From Camarhynchus parvulus (lineage: Eukaryota > Chordata > Aves > Passeriformes > Thraupidae), in the NCBI RefSeq assembly GCF_901933205.1, contig NC_044601.1, positions 44,675,376 through 44,739,375 of the forward strand: a stretch of 64,000 nucleotides of DNA. Direction: 5' to 3'. Numbering within the stretch: position 1 is the stretch's first letter; every line of letters starts with the position of its first letter. Shown here piece by piece: positions 1 to 14,900 of this stretch. The translations under genes and the position numbers were made by a program. The notes beneath the pieces were generated by a model that was given only the letters and a program-made list of their open reading frames with translations, ran no database searches and was not told the DNA's origin.

Positions 1-3000
1 AGGTCCAGAAATTAATTTTGATTGAGCTTTTACAAACCTCATGTTATTTTACCACTGCTCACATGTGTTACTTTCCTAACAGCTGAAGGTACACTGAACC
101 ACCAAGTCAATTAAATACTTAATATAAACCCTCCTCGAGAATGCAAGTCAGTATACCCAGAGAGAATTTACAGTTTCCAAAGATGAAATTATACCAGGAG
201 TTACCCTGCGTAAGGATCAGAACAGGCTTGAAAATTTCTTTGCCCAAATCACTTAAAGGAGGAATTGTCAAGATTTGCAATAAGCAAGATATATTGAAAG
301 CTGAATTTTGTCATGTGCTAGTCATTGGGGCTCTAATTCTAAGATTATTTCTGTGCCTGGGGCATTTTCAATTTTGAATGGGTAGAATGGACTTGAGTTC
401 GTTAGAAAGGTTTAAGAGTAGCATGACTCAGTACTATGCAATTGCTAGCTGGGTTCAGTGGCAACTCTGATTTCTGTGGGGACACTGATGCAGAGTAGGT
501 GGCACAGTTTTCTACCACATTCAGCATCTAAAGTTACTTTTGAATTAATGGTTTGTCACTTAGTTTTGACCTATACTTCATTCTCCATGGTTTTATTGTG
601 AAAGAGTCACTGTCACAAGTTCAGGTTGTCAGCAGTATAGCAGTAGCTTCTCTTCTACAGTTGAAAAGCCTTTCCTCATCTCAACAGTTCCTATCATTAC
701 ATTTCTGGAAAGGTAAATTTAACTCTACTCTCCACAGATGTGTTCAAATATTCAAATATACTTTGCAGGGCCGAATAGTAGTTTTTACTGACCCCAGAAC
801 CTCAGGAATTGTAGTTTAAACTGACCCAGGAACCTCAGCAAAAGTGGATGCTGTTCAGCAGACCACATCTTGCATCCTTTTAAATTAGTGGTGCAACTCC
901 CTTTTGTAACTGTTGACTCCAGCTTCCTGAGGAGGCAGGGGAAGATAGGACACTTGCTAACCTGTGTCCCGGACTGTCTTCCGTCTGTCTCAACAGCACA
1001 GTGATGACTGCTCAGGTCAGAAATCCCCTTGTACCAGCCAACCTTTACCCAAAGCTGGCAAGCATCATCATCATCCTAGTCCTATTGTTTAAGAGTGACC
1101 AGAGAACCCTGGGATGGGCAGGCAAGCAGCTGGGACAGGCCACTTAGGGAAGGAACAGGTGCTTGACATCAGCATTGTGTGTAGGACACAACATATGACC
1201 CAGTCTGAAAGCATCTTGTAACCTTATCTTGGCAAGGTCAGGTGTTACCACAAATAGGGCCCATCTGTGCAAGGCTTCTGGCAACATTTATTCGAGCTGC
1301 AAGGGTATAAATATGTAATTCTCTTCTTGTGAATAATGGATAATGACCTTCAGTGCTTTGCTGGAACTGTTCTGCCAGTAACACTGGCAGTTACATATTT
1401 GCTTGCCTCAGCAGCAGCATATTTGGTGTCTGCCATGGGCTTGAATTGGGATGCTGCTTTTTTTCAAGAGCAACCAAATTCTTACCAACATACCAAGCAG
1501 GTTTTGCATTTGTATTGGCCTCTGTTTCTTTTGGCTAGTATTGTTGAAGGGTTTCTCCCAGACTTGGGAAAACATGGGAGAGCTGTTCATACTGGCATGT
1601 ACAAGTCTGGCAATGCTGTGCCACACACACTACCACAGTCAGGTATTATTTGGGCTGCTTGTCACAGCTCAGTGACTATGCAAGCCAATGCATATACCAA
1701 TGGGAAATTTTTCCCTGCCTTTAGCAATAAAAACACCCGGAGAATGAGCAGGGAAATTATTCAAAAACTTGCAAGAATAAAGATGCACTACTGTGATTTA
1801 GAAATATACTGACAAGGGGAAAACTGCAATAACTTTAATCCTAATCACAGCTGTAGTCAAACGAAAACAGGATGTGAAGGAACATTTCCAGGAGAGGTGT
1901 TCCAAAAATATGAGCTAGTGTTACTACTAAGAAAGATTTTGGTCTGTCCCCTCCAGGAAGTATTTAGCCAGTCCTATTCATGTATAGAAAGGTCTAGACA
2001 GCTGTCTGAAACAGGACAGCAAGAACCAGAAACGCTTCAAAAAGCTTGAGAGTACCCTAGCATCCTAGTAGAAAGTGCTCATTGGGTTGTGAGCTTGCAT
2101 CAGACATCAAAAAAAGCACCAGGGAGCAGGGCTGGATGAACTCAGAGCTTTTTGTGTTTGTAGAGCACAAAGATAATTTTTTTATATGCATATATATACA
2201 AATCCACACTCTTCCCTTAGCATCAGAGCTCACATTTAAGCAGCCGCAGATCAAAAGAAGCTGTATGACTTCCCTGCCTCTCCTCCTTTTAAATGTGGAC
2301 AGCTGCATCACAGCAGGCGATGGTGAACACAGCAGAGCACACATGGCTGCAGGCGTCTGGACAGAAAGGCTTTTGACTACTTGGGGCCCAGTTTCACTCC
2401 TAGGTGCTGCTTCAAACTTCTTTTTTAAAAGTAATTCAGCAAGCAGGTAAAAAAACAGATTCTGTGTGCAACATGATTTATGCAAGGGGGCAAATAACCA
2501 AGTCTTAGATTTCCTGGGGTGGAAAGAAGAAAAGCAGGTAAGTTAAGCCAAGTTAGCTGATATTGTGTGGATTTTTCATGCTGTTGCATTCCTGGGGAAG
2601 ACGAACAGCACTGGGCTCTGAATTAGCCTGTCTCACAACTTGTCTTACTGTTGACCTTGCTCAAAGCCAGCAGGCAGGAGAGAGCACCAAAGAGAAGAGT
2701 ACCTTCTTCCCCTCCCTCCAGCTTCATTTGCTAATACATGTTTTGAGCATCTTGACATTCAGCTGTACCCATGGTCCTCAAACCACAGGGTGCCCAAGCA
2801 CTTGGTACCCCAAGCTGCTTGCACCACTGAGATGGGGCTGCATGGCAGAGACATGGCTAGCCTCCTTGGAAAAGGATAACAAATAAATGTGAGATGGTAC
2901 ATAGGAGGAACTCGAAGGGAATCACAGGTGAGATCAAAAAGGGAGTAGCAATGAGGATTGCTGGAGAATTCAGGAGGGTGCAGGTACACATATTGGACAT

Positions 3001-5518
3001 GTAAGGATTTACTAAGTGGGAAAACACTTTGACTAGACAAAACATTAGAACCTGGCTGCTGTTGAGACCATGGTGAAACCTGTGGTGGGGAGGAGCAGGA
3101 CAGTAGCTACTGGACCATGGAGAAATACTTAGCTGGGGTCTAAGGGGAAGAAGGTCTCTAGTGTGCAGCTGGTCCAGCTGGTCGAAGTGTCAAAAGTGGC
3201 ATCTCACTCAGAGTGATACCAAGGGGACAGAAAAATGTGAGGACTTGGCTTTTGGTTCATGTCACAAATAATGTGGATCCTCTGCTCTGGATTCTCTGGT
3301 CTTGGGTTTGATATCCTTCATCTCGCCCCATGAATCTGATTTGCTGCCTGCAAAGCATTTTGCAAAGAAATCCCCTTCTCTCAGGGGCAGAGGGCTATAT
3401 GAGAGGAGACTGGGGAAAAGGCAGAGAAAGGTTGTATCTACTGGTTTATGCTTTGAACTGTTGTCAGAGGATTCCAACCCACATGCCTGGAGTAGAACAA
3501 AGAGGCAACCTATAATATTCATTAGCGGGCTACTCAGAGCTCACAGGAGGATTTTTTTTCTCCTATTGAGTTAATAGTTAAGTCTAAATAAATGGGAAGG
3601 GGGGGCAGTTGTGGGGGAAGTGAAGCCAACTCTGTGAGACAGCAGGGACACAGCAGCTGGCAGCTTGCTGGAGCTCAATTAGCATTAGCAGCCTGGTGTA
3701 TCTACCAGCAGGCTGAGGGAGGGAGGGTGGAGGTGCCCACGGAAACACGGCAGCTGCCCACGGCAGCTCCTTGTGCTGCCAAGAGGCCAGCAATAACCAA
3801 GGAGAAATGTGTAAAATTGTAGTGTAGTGAAGATCCCAAGAGCTGATGCCTGTAGAGAGAAGCTCATAAAGGAATTTGGATGCAGGAGTGATTGCAAAAC
3901 CTTTGGAGCTACAGATCATGTTCTGAAACTGAATTACTGAAATAGTGGTCAGGGAAGGGATACTCCATTCTCTTGTGTCTCAACTAGGAGTGACTATGAC
4001 CTTTTTAAAATGACCAGTTTTAAGGAAATTGTTCTTAAAAGTGTATTTGGCCTTCTATGCTTCCTTACAACTCCCTAACTTCTCCTAGTAATCAGAAAGC
4101 ATTTAGACCAACAAAGAGAAAAAAAAAATCAGGAGACTTTTCTCAAAAGTGTTCCAGGAAACTCCACTGCTAGGCAAGCCAAAAAATCATCCACTTACCT
4201 GGCTGGAGGCAACACTCTTATTGCTTTATGGGATAAACTACGGGAGATGCTGACAAGATGGGGTCAGGGACCTTAGTATCAGGTTTCCTAGACATGAAAG
4301 AGCAATCAGGTTCTGAGTGTGTTTGCTGGGAATTCTAAGAAAGGTGTCTGGTGTATTGAATGTATGCTTTCCTACACTTAAAACAAATTCACAGGTTTGC
4401 AGCATGTTCTTACTGGATTTACAGTGGGTTTGTGGTGTGAGTTTTATCACTGCAAAACTACACAGATGCACAATAAAACTTGAAATGCTTATTTAGACCC
4501 TGTGGTAAAGCACAGTGAGACAACAGTGCTGCTGCCTTAACAAACTGCAATTACAGCACGGCTGTTGCTCAGGTCTCCTTGTTTAAAAGGATCTTGTCCC
4601 AATGTGCACTCCAAAAAGTTGCTGGCTGCAGCTGACAAGATTCAGTGGGAATGTATGAAGGGATGGATGCTGATGCATCACAACCACAATCAATGCACTA
4701 TGATTCTTTCCTGCCTTGCCATTTCCTTGTGCTGTTGTGAATAGCTACATTGTTTTACTGATCTGAAGAATGGGGCATGGGACCGTGAAGGGAATTAGGT
4801 CAAAAACCTCATGAAACAGTGCCCAGAATATAAAAGGAAAGTGCACTGCAGTATGAGGCTCCTTGGTGCGTGCTGAGGTGATTGCACATTTCTCTAGTGA
4901 CTAGAAATAGAGCAAAGCAGCACCACTAAATGCAGAAATTTCTAACATCCTCAGAGTAAAGACACATCTGAATGCATGTTCAAGTGCTAACTCACTAGGC
5001 TGAAACTCCTTGTGGTTTTAAAAATAGCCTGAAGTTAGGCTTCCTACCTTCCTACTCCATACACAGAAGCTTGAATTTTCCAAATGGGTTGGGAAAAAGA
5101 AAAAAACCCAATCAATATATGTTAATCCTCTTAGTGTCTGCAGTTCAGAGTGGCAAAGGCATTCTTTCCTGTGAGAAACCCCTTCAGAAACAACTTATGT
5201 TTGAAATTCTTCCCTTTTCTTTTGTTCTTTCCACCCTCTAGAGCTTTCGTCACAGGCAAGCTACTCTTTATGCCTTTGTTTCTTTGTGTTGTCTCTATCC
5301 CATCTCTTGCCTGGCTGACGGTAGAAAGAAAACACAGCATATACAGGATGAAGATTTCTAAACCACATGTGCTTTACTTCAGGAAACAGAGAAAATGGGA
5401 TGCTTAATTTGCATATAGCAGTCACACCTGCAGCATGACTGAAGTGAAATAATAATAATGGTAAGCACTTCAGTTCACTGACACAGGAGTGCATACCACT
5501 GCATTCCTAGTTCCAGTA
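1..5518. other. 3' flank and probable 3' UTR of MRPS27; no coding exon recognised
   Basis: This stretch follows the MRPS27 stop codon on the minus strand. The 3' UTR must begin at 5518, but I cannot place its end. The nearest canonical AATAAA on the minus strand that I found by eye is far away (TTTATT on the plus strand at 1287-1292). A variant CATAAA lies closer, at 5267-5272. The open frames here (up to 158 codons) show no family motif or supported splice structure. In human the next gene on this side is MAP1B, convergent with MRPS27, but I saw no MAP1B coding sequence. Confidence 0.55.
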
Positions 5519-5758
5519 CTAAGCAGATGCTTTAGCTAGCTTCCTAGCTTCCATTTCCTGCTTAGCCTGTTCTCTCATCTCTCTTTCTCTCTCAACGAGA
5601 AGTACTTGTAGTTCTTCCCACTTCTTGAGGTTCTGCTCATATTTTGCAATGTCTTCCACTTCACATTCTGGCAGTTTCTGCTTGACAAGTTGGGTGGTCA
5701 GGGTTATCAGGCTTTCAGATTCAACCTTGCCAAGTGAATGCAGTTTGGAGTACAGCTC
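5519..5758 (-). CDS. MRPS27: MRPS27 last coding exon 11 with stop codon
   Basis: 240 nt including the TAG stop at 5521-5519; acceptor TTTTCCGACAG. It encodes [20 protein letters not shown], then [20 protein letters not shown], then a strongly charged helix and the terminal KASA. The C-terminal segment (about residues 365-395) has coiled-coil-like composition. Confidence 0.96.
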   Translation of the reverse strand, partial: ELYSKLHSLGKVESESLITLTTQLVKQKLPECEVEDIAKYEQNLKKWEELQVLLVEREREMREQAKQEMEARKLAKASA

Positions 5759-5884
5759 CTGTCGGAAAAAGAGATTTGGTAGGAGTGTCAAGGAGAAAGC
5801 CAGTCAATCACAAAACAATCAGACACAAAATACTTCTCTACAACCAACATATCACTGAATTATTACTATTATTATTATTATTAT

Positions 5885-5920
<36 letters not shown>

Positions 5921-8900
5921 TATTGCTGCTGCTGCCATACAGGCCAGGTTACTATCACAGAGAAAGTGTTTCAGCTGTGGTAGTTGCTACCATTTCCTGA
6001 AATGCTAACCTTGAGAGCATTTGTCTTTATAGCAACAAAACTGAACCAATGAAATTTCATTTTTGTAAACTATTCAAATTATCTTCTTTTTCCAAGTCTG
6101 GTATTAACAAAGATCAGCTGACCAGTCAACCACAATAAATATTATTTAGACACCTTGGGTTTGTGTCTTGTCTCAAAACCAACTGCAAGATTTCAGCCAC
6201 ACTCTCTGCACCAGCATCCTTCCCAACAGATGCACATCACTTCAAATGTTCTCCTTCTAACTGCATACTAAGTAACTCCCATAATTTTTCTTCCCAGCTT
6301 ACTGTGTCTGAGGTGTGATTACACTTACATAGATTATACAACACTGCTAAAGCAAGTGATATTTCTTCAGGGATATTCTATACTGAAACAGAACAAAGCC
6401 TCAGAAAGGAACTCCAGTTTTCTTTCTTAAGCTTTACTTATATAGATTTCCTGCAGCATAAAATGTTAATACACTTAGGATGGTGAATCATCCAGTGATA
6501 CTATTTCTGGCTTTCTCTGATCTTTAGCCTGATGGCTCCTTAACATTCTGATTAATTGCCTTGAAAGTGCAGATACACAACCAAGAAGATGATACAGCAC
6601 TGGAAAATTCTTTTTGCCGTGTTCACTCATTAGGTGAAAACACATTTTCCCAACCCTTCTTTCAAATAAAACATTTTACCCAGTCCAGCACCTTCAAAAA
6701 TGTTTAAAGTAAGTATGTGCTTTAACGAAATGTACATCTGTATTTTCTTCATTTGAATGAAACTCTTTTTGCATTGCAGTACAATGGAACAAAGATGTGA
6801 GGATCATTCTCCCCCAAACAAAATGGCAATTCTAGAGCCATGCAGATATCCGTACTTCCAGTTATCACTGAAAGTTTATGCACTATGCAGCTGATCCACA
6901 GTGTTCCTCTTATCCAAGCTCACACTGGCAATAATCTGAAAATGCATATCCCCTCAGCTCCTACCTGCAGGTTCTGCCTTGTTCTTAGGCAGGAAACTAT
7001 TATGTCCCCTCTCAGGTCCCTCCACTTCTCTCTTCCTTAGCCAACACAACTGCAGGCTTTGTTGTGTTTTACCTTGGAGGTCTGCACTGGACAGACAACA
7101 GACTCTCTAAAATGCTAGACAGGCAGGTCTGAGTGGCTTGCATATTTAGTTCTGTCTCTTTTTTGATTTAATGACAAAGAATGAAGACAAAGCCAATGTC
7201 TTCAAAGCCAATGGACTAAAACCAAACTCAGTAAAATATTTATGTGTATTAGTCTCAGTAGGTACACAAGGCATCAGTGAGAAAACTGAACAGACTGTAC
7301 AGCTTGGGTCTGGGGAAGAAACTTGACAACTATGTTCATAGATTAGATATGTAACTAGTTTAGAACATTCACACTCTTCCTATTAAACCCTATCAAGGAT
7401 GTGCTGAAAAGGGGCTGAACTTAAACACAGGAAATTGAAATACAGAAAGGCAATAAATTATAAACTAGCAGGTCTTGTTTCCTAAGCCATTACTGGTATC
7501 ACTGGTATCCTGGAATACTACCTGCTCTTCTCTTGTACATTGGTAATACTGATTTAGGAAAGCAGGCTCTATGTCCCACAGGTACCAAAAGAGCACACTC
7601 TTAAATGGTTAAATCATGATTTTTATACGCAGTCTCCACAGCTCTGCATATAGACAAGTTAGGGAAGAAGATGCATTGCTTTTGGAGAAGGTGTTCCCAG
7701 CATTTATGTGATAAAATGTTTGCCGCCTACTGATCATTGACACAGATGGAAAGAATTGCCTGAAGAACACTATAGTGAGCAGTGAGCCTCAGCATACATC
7801 TGAAAACAGGTAATTACAACCTAAATGAATGTCTAGATTACAGCTCTAACAGCTTTTCCTGAAAATAGCCAAATGCCCTCAGGTCCTCTTTTGTTTTTAG
7901 TGGAAGCAAAGACAAGTATCCATACCTTTTAGACTTCCATGCCTTTTCCAGGAACTTTACAAATGGTTGTTCTGAAGGTTGGTACGAAACAGAGAGACCA
8001 TTCCATGGAGTACCACGGAGGAGCCTGTGTATGTCTGGAGCAAACCCATATGCTTTTGCCTGCATTCTGCGGTGTATGGTTTGTGAAGCAGAATTGGGAG
8101 TGCAGGAGGCAGAAGCAATTGGATTTGAGGTCAAGGAGAAAGACTGGAGCATCCTGGCTAATTAACGCAGGGATGGACAAAGTGCAACTGCATTTTTTTC
8201 AGCATCAGAAGTGCAAACCCTCTGCTGGGGTTACACAGAAGGGGCAGATGATCTGTGCTGGGACAGCAGCTGGGAATCATACATCACTAGGTTGACTCAG
8301 AGCTGCCACCTTCCCTCACAGTATTTGTAGTGCACCATGAACTACACCTGTAAGTGTCCCAGGGCACAACTGGGAAGAGCCGCTGTGGCTGGCCTAATGG
8401 ATTTGAGAGAAGAATCTAGGAACTCCTTCAGGCTTGGCTGAAATGGCATACTAACTCATGAGCTCCTTTTCTCATTCACACAATCAGAGATTTTGGCTTA
8501 TTACTGTTGGATGCCTAGATGTCACATGGTGGCTATGTCTTTTTAATATTCAGACTTTCCTGGTCAGATTTTAAACACTGGGACTAGTTTTTTGGCCAAA
8601 GGTCACTCACTGCCACACCAGGGAATGCCTGAATTGGAATTAATTATGAAATTTGTAGAAAGGCTGAGCTGAGAAGAAAACTAGGTTCTCGGCACTAGTC
8701 CCCAATTTGATATTCAGACCTCATTTTGAGCACTCTGCATTATTTTCTTCAAGGCTAGACAATGGATAGACAATAAGAGACACATAAAAAACTTCTCACT
8801 CCCTCCTTCAAAGGACATTTGCGTTTACCTAATTCACTGAAATTCATCCAGGCATTAATTACCACATGCTGAATACCCACTGATTCCCAAACACTTCAAT

Positions 8901-11900
8901 TAAAAAGTTTTAACTGCCTACAACACAAGTTTAGTATCTAAAGATTAGTGGCAAAGTTATGTAAGTAAAAATTAAAGCAAGGAAAAGTGTATGTGTGTGT
9001 GAGCTGAAACCATAGGATACTAGTCTTTTAACTTTTGAAATTTCTTTAGAACAGTCTGTATCCAGCACAGCTGTCCAAGGTCACAGCCATCCAGCAGAAA
9101 CAATGGAAACTGATGGGTTATGGAAAGAGCACTGCTCCTGGAACTGTAAGCCAGGTAAGTTTCAACCTGAAGTACTTGATTTTTACCACAGCACAAATCA
9201 GAGTTGATAAAGTAAAATTAGCTCATTTAGCTAATTTTTAGATGATCAAATAAAATCAGATGATCAAATTAAATGCACTTATTATACAGATGTGTCCTAA
9301 TGAACAGCCTTCTGTGTTTTTTAACGTTATCATCAGCATGATGATAACAACCTAAAGATAAAAGGAAGGTGATATGAACCTGATTTAATTCTCCAGTCTG
9401 AAAGTACAAGATACAACATTCCATCCATACAACATAATTATAATGTACACAAATTGACAATTAATTCAGGGTAGTCTCACACCCATTACAATTTATTTTA
9501 ATGAGCAAGAGCCCACACAAGGTCAGATAATGGGTCTCTAAAGACATAGCACTTTTGCAAACAGGACTGGAGTTATCATTTTCAGGTATGAAAAGTGAAG
9601 ATAAAATTCCAACAGACAGACAAAAGACAAGTAGCCTTGAGCATTATGTCTTTGTAGGCTGCTGCTTCCTGTTTGGAGAAGTGAAAATGTAAGGTGACAT
9701 TAGTTTCAAAAATGCCAAACAGAACTCCTGATGCACTGAAAGGGTGTCAGTCTACCAGCCATAGTAAGTCAGCATCTGTGTTTTCTAGTATGCATCACAG
9801 AGATCTACTACAGCTTGGAATATTTAGAGACATTAAACTGTCTTACCTTGAATCGGTTGTAGTACTCAGGTACTTTAGATTGCTCTGTTTCTTCTGACTC
9901 TGCACATTGTGACTTCGGCTCTAATTTCTTGGCTTCTTCAGCCGATTCTGGATCAGGTTTAGCTTCAAGGACAGACTGCAGAATGGTCTCCAAGGCATCA
10001 ATCTGAACAACAACATTTGTCATGGTTAGAATCAAGTGTTTGGGATTCACTAAATAACACAACTGTCTAAGTAACACAACTGTCATGCATTCAAACAACT
10101 TAATGAATTACCTTATATTTTGAGTTGACTTCTGTATATGCTAAACAGGAAACTAAATTCTAAAAGGAAATGAGACAATCTTGGAAGAATTTCGTACTGT
10201 GCTTGGGATCTTGGAGTGTGTGGCTCTCATTCAGTCAATGCATTGCTTTTTGGGATCTACAACTGGGTATGTACAGAGATGCAGCATTCATAAAGAATCA
10301 GCAAGAACTCTGTTTTACAAATTCTTAGCTATTCGCTGAAAATAGTAAAAAGTACCTCTATACAGATAGCATTTCTAGGTATTAATAGCATTTACTATTT
10401 TCCGAGTATCAGCAGGCAGACAGATAGAATCTTCTATGGACCTACAGTACCACAGACATACAGCCCTGTTTCAACACCAGGATGTTCATCTACAACCCAG
10501 AGCAAGATGAGGAAGTCTTGAATTCCTCAGAATTCAGGAAAAAAATCACAAGTGTATTAAGGTGAGTTCTTCAGACTTGAAGTAAAAAAGATACCTCCAA
10601 AACCACACACCTGAAGAGGTAACTCAAAACTGGTGGAAGTCGCAGACATGACCTGTCTCGGACTGTCCAGTATTATACTGAGAAGCTTCAGAAAATAGAG
10701 CAATAGGTAGGAGTACCTGCTGAGCAGTGCCCCAGACTTCTGCTTGTCAGGGGAGGCTGCAAGTTTAGCAGTGACATGAGCAAAAGGGAGGCTCCCATCA
10801 TCAGGGACATCTTCAGGAAAAAGTACCAAGAAGGAGAGACCTCGGTGATGTTACCATGCTCCAGCCCATGTGGTAGTGACAAACTAAGTTACTCCTAAGC
10901 TGTCTGATTCCAGAATCAGCCTGATTCCTCACAGCACTCCTAAGTCCCAAGTCCCTTAGGTAGTGCCAACCTAATCAATGGATTGAATCTAGCCATCCTC
11001 CCTGACTGAGGGCAGTACAAACCTTCTAGAAATCATTTTGTCAGCTTTTTGGACCAGTACTACTCAGGACATCATCTGAGGGGACAGAACACATACAATT
11101 AGCCATAAGAGCAAGAGATGTGGCAGTTCATCCTCACTGCTAAGAAATATGTCTCTGAGTAGTTTCAAAAACTTGAGAAACAAAGGCGTCTTCCCATCCC
11201 TCCAGACACGTGTTTCCTGTGACACAGACAGAGGTGTCTCTGAAAGGAGGGCAAGGCTTAGAAAACTTAAATGGTCTGTGGCAGTAGCACACACTCATTG
11301 CCAAGGACATGCCAGTAGACATTATCACTAGCTCATCAACTTAAGCACTGATTCTGTTCTAAACATTACTTCTCCTGTCTTGCATAAGGCCTCTGAAGTT
11401 TGCAGGGCATATTTTCATTAACAAGGCACAGAATTCACAGGTTTTACTGTAGTTTTATATGAAATTCCCTGGTTCAGTGGGTTATAGCCTTTATACTTAC
11501 AGCCTCTTTACAGATTTTGATGTCCCCTGACAATGAAGCCACATTTTCCATCACTTGCAAGGCTCTACTCAAATACCCAGGTGTCCACATCAGTGGCATT
11601 AGATTGTATACAGCTCTTAATCCTTTCGTCAACTCCACCTTCCCTGTGATAAAAACACACTTTATGGTTAGTGTTTCAGTATCTGAATCTTAATGGAACC
11701 TGTATAGGCTGGCTCTGGTTTCTAGCAGTTACAGCAAGTGTCTTGGCTTCAGTGGGAAAAACAACACACTTATACAAAGTTGCTCTGACAGAATTTCCAT
11801 TGCTCCAATTTTATTAATGTGCTTTTTTTTTGCTCAACTTCATCTAAGTATGTGCATGTTTCTGGTACCTCCTCATTCACCCTCACCGAAAAATGTTGCC

Positions 11901-14900
11901 CAGATGGAAATCAGAGTAAGTGGCCAAGTTTTATGGTTGTCAGGCTTTCTAACAGCAGCTTGTAGGATGCCTGAAGATCTCAGACAAATGTCTCCTTAGC
12001 TTTCACCTGACTGTGGAGCATGTGTGCACTAAATCTGATTCTCCAGGTTTACCTCTGTGGCCTCTAGAGTTTACTCACCCATAACAGCACATGTTATGGC
12101 TAAGTGTTCAGCTTACTACCCCTGTTTCTGCTGAGGTTTCCCAAGAGGAAATGCAGGACACCTGCCAAAAAGGAAATTCTGGTTCTTGATATAACACAAT
12201 CTGTGCAACAAGGTGTTCATTGATTTTAGCAGGACCTGTGATGTACTGCACCGCTTGCAATGTGGCTTTTCTTCTGAGTAATTACTTGAGATCATGAAAC
12301 TCCTGCATAACAGAGGAAACAAACATCACATCGCAGTAGATGCAATTTACAATGTTTGTCACTCTTGGGCTTTGATTTTGTTATTGTCAGCAAAACAGAT
12401 AATACTTCTTCAAGTGTAGCTTACAGGAGTTGTGTCCAAGCTCTCAATCCAATTTGCACTCTGGCTATAATAACACAAAACTATGAGAGATACCCTCTTT
12501 ACATGGAAGAGAACAGTTTAGGAAAAGCAAGGTAATAAGTGCATAGACAGAGCCTATGGACCATGGCTAAATTAAAATAGCTGAGGTGCTTGAGGCCACT
12601 CTGTGCCTGTAGACATCTTTTACTCTCTCAGAGGTCAGTTCCGTTAGTGTTGGCAAGACTTTGGAATATGTGACATAACAGTAAATAGCTTTTGATCCAC
12701 TGAATGTCAATGTCATGGACCAAGCACTATTGCTCTCAGACAAGAGTGAAGTGCATTTCTGAAATACAGCCACTACTCCACTAATCTACATGACATTTAA
12801 AACTCTCCAAACTGAATTCCAACTGGACAGCAAAGTCCCTGTTTGTAACAGTATCTCCACTGGATTACAAACTACAGTGCTATGAAAAATCCTGCTTTCA
12901 AATTAGTTTTCACATTTATCTGTCTTTTTGACTGAAAATTAGTTTTTTGTTTTACAGCCATGATAAATACAAATCAGCATCCTAACTCTGCCAACACACA
13001 TCATATTTTGAGGTGACATTTGAAGAACAAATTCACTTTTGATTACCCTCAATAATGCAGTAATGAAACAAAAATTTACAATAAATTGTTGACTACTTAC
13101 TTTCTAGTAAATAGTCATTCTGTAGAGAAGAACAAAACCTATCTATACCATATTCTGCTAAAGAGTCAGAGGAAATTCAAGAATTGTTTGCCCATTTCCC
13201 TTCCCTTCAATTCTGAATATACTCTGATCTAAATTCTCTTTAATACTATATAGCAAGTTATTAACAGCAAAGACTTCTTAACAGATACAGGATAAAGGCA
13301 CTGCTATCTGCTGTTCACAACCCCAACATTCACTTTACAGTGACTAGTAGAAGTTCTAAACATAGCGTTTTCCAGGGTGTGCTCTCCCATCTCATAAGGT
13401 TTTAAGATATTCTATTAACCAGAAAAAGAGTCTGTTATCCATAACCTTATATTGTGTGTCACAGAAATCTGTACTTTAGGGTATTCTTTTTTAATTTGTT
13501 GGAAACCAACAAACCAATCCCACTGCTATTTAAGAATATCTTCTCTCTTTCAGCATCTAACCCAAACATGCAGGGAGCCCTAAAATTGGTTCTGAAGCTG
13601 TCTGATGAATCAAATTCAAATCCGTTGCACCCTCCAGGCCTACAAAACAGGCTCACTCGTAACTCTGAAATTGTCCTTCCACTATTTCTTTTTTTCCTTT
13701 GCCTTCTCCTTGATTACATTTTAATAAAACAAAGATGCCAATTTAATTCAGCCACTGAAGACAAGAGGGGAAAACTGACAATGAAGGAGGTAAAACTTAC
13801 CAAGGAATGCATAGCCATAGAGCTGGGAACTAAAACCCACAGTGTTACTTTGCTTTAGACCCGTAAGCAACAGCGAAGCTCCAATATTTCTCTCTTCTTC
13901 CCACTGCAAATAATTTATCAACTAAGTAAGTGCTCCTTTAACAAACACAAATAGGAAACGGCAGCAAAACCAGCATGCATGGCTTTCATCACATCTTAGC
14001 AATAAAGTAAAGAATCATTAAATATGCCCACTGTTCAGTTACAGCATATCAGTCCTGAGGAACAGTACAAATCGCACTGAGGAACAACTCTCTTTGCAGA
14101 AGACTAAAATGTGAGTGGTTGAAATTTTGCAAGAAAGTTCTTCTTACTATGTCTACCCCTAGGTCTTAAAGCAAACACAGAAAACTGGTTCTGAGCATTA
14201 TGAGGCATTGAATGGTACTTTGAATGGTGTACACAAATAAAAATATCATTTCACTGCTGTCTTTGGATGGGATTACTTCAAAATGTATATTAAATAGGTC
14301 ACATTTATATAAATAAGCTTGCCTTGAACATGTCTTATGTTCACACCACCTTTGCTTGCACATTCAGTTTTCGTGAAACACTACACATACAAATGCTTAT
14401 CTCTGCAGTACGGATATACAAACATGGACAAACACAATGGAAAAATGAGATTTTCATCCCTTTGCTTTTCACATACAAGTCACTAAGCATACTTTATTTC
14501 CAGGCAATGAAGAAAATATCCAAAATGGTAAATGTGCTTTTCTCTTCTTTGGTGAAAACTCAAACTACAACCCAAATGGGTAAAACCTGAAGGCAACTGT
14601 AAAAGGTATTTTGGAAGATGCTTCATGTAACACAGATGGAGGCTTCAAGCATTTGCTATATATATGACAACATGCTATTGAAGGCTTGAGCCAAACTTCA
14701 TTAAAAATAGCTTCCTACAAGAGATCATGGCAGACCTGACTGAGCCCCTTTACTGACTGAGCCCCATCTGAAAAGATAGAATGATGCCACTTCCAAGACC
14801 CTGAACTGTCATTCTGACCTGTATTTACAGTAAGCTGTAAATAATAAACCCATAATCCTTGGAGATAGGAGAAATGTAATAAATTTAATTTTAAAACAGA

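Larger units (their letters stand above)
5759..9846 (-). other. MRPS27 intron 10
   Basis: 4.1 kb of AT-rich intron. It contains the compound triplet repeat at 5859-5934, the inverted and direct repeats at 9214-9275 and an antisense exon-like segment at 9050-9154. I recognise no other gene in it. Confidence 0.7.

Noticed and set aside
2057..2485. Overlapping open frames on both strands left of MRPS27
   Set aside because: The opposite-strand frames shadow one another, with no splice support and no known protein pattern.
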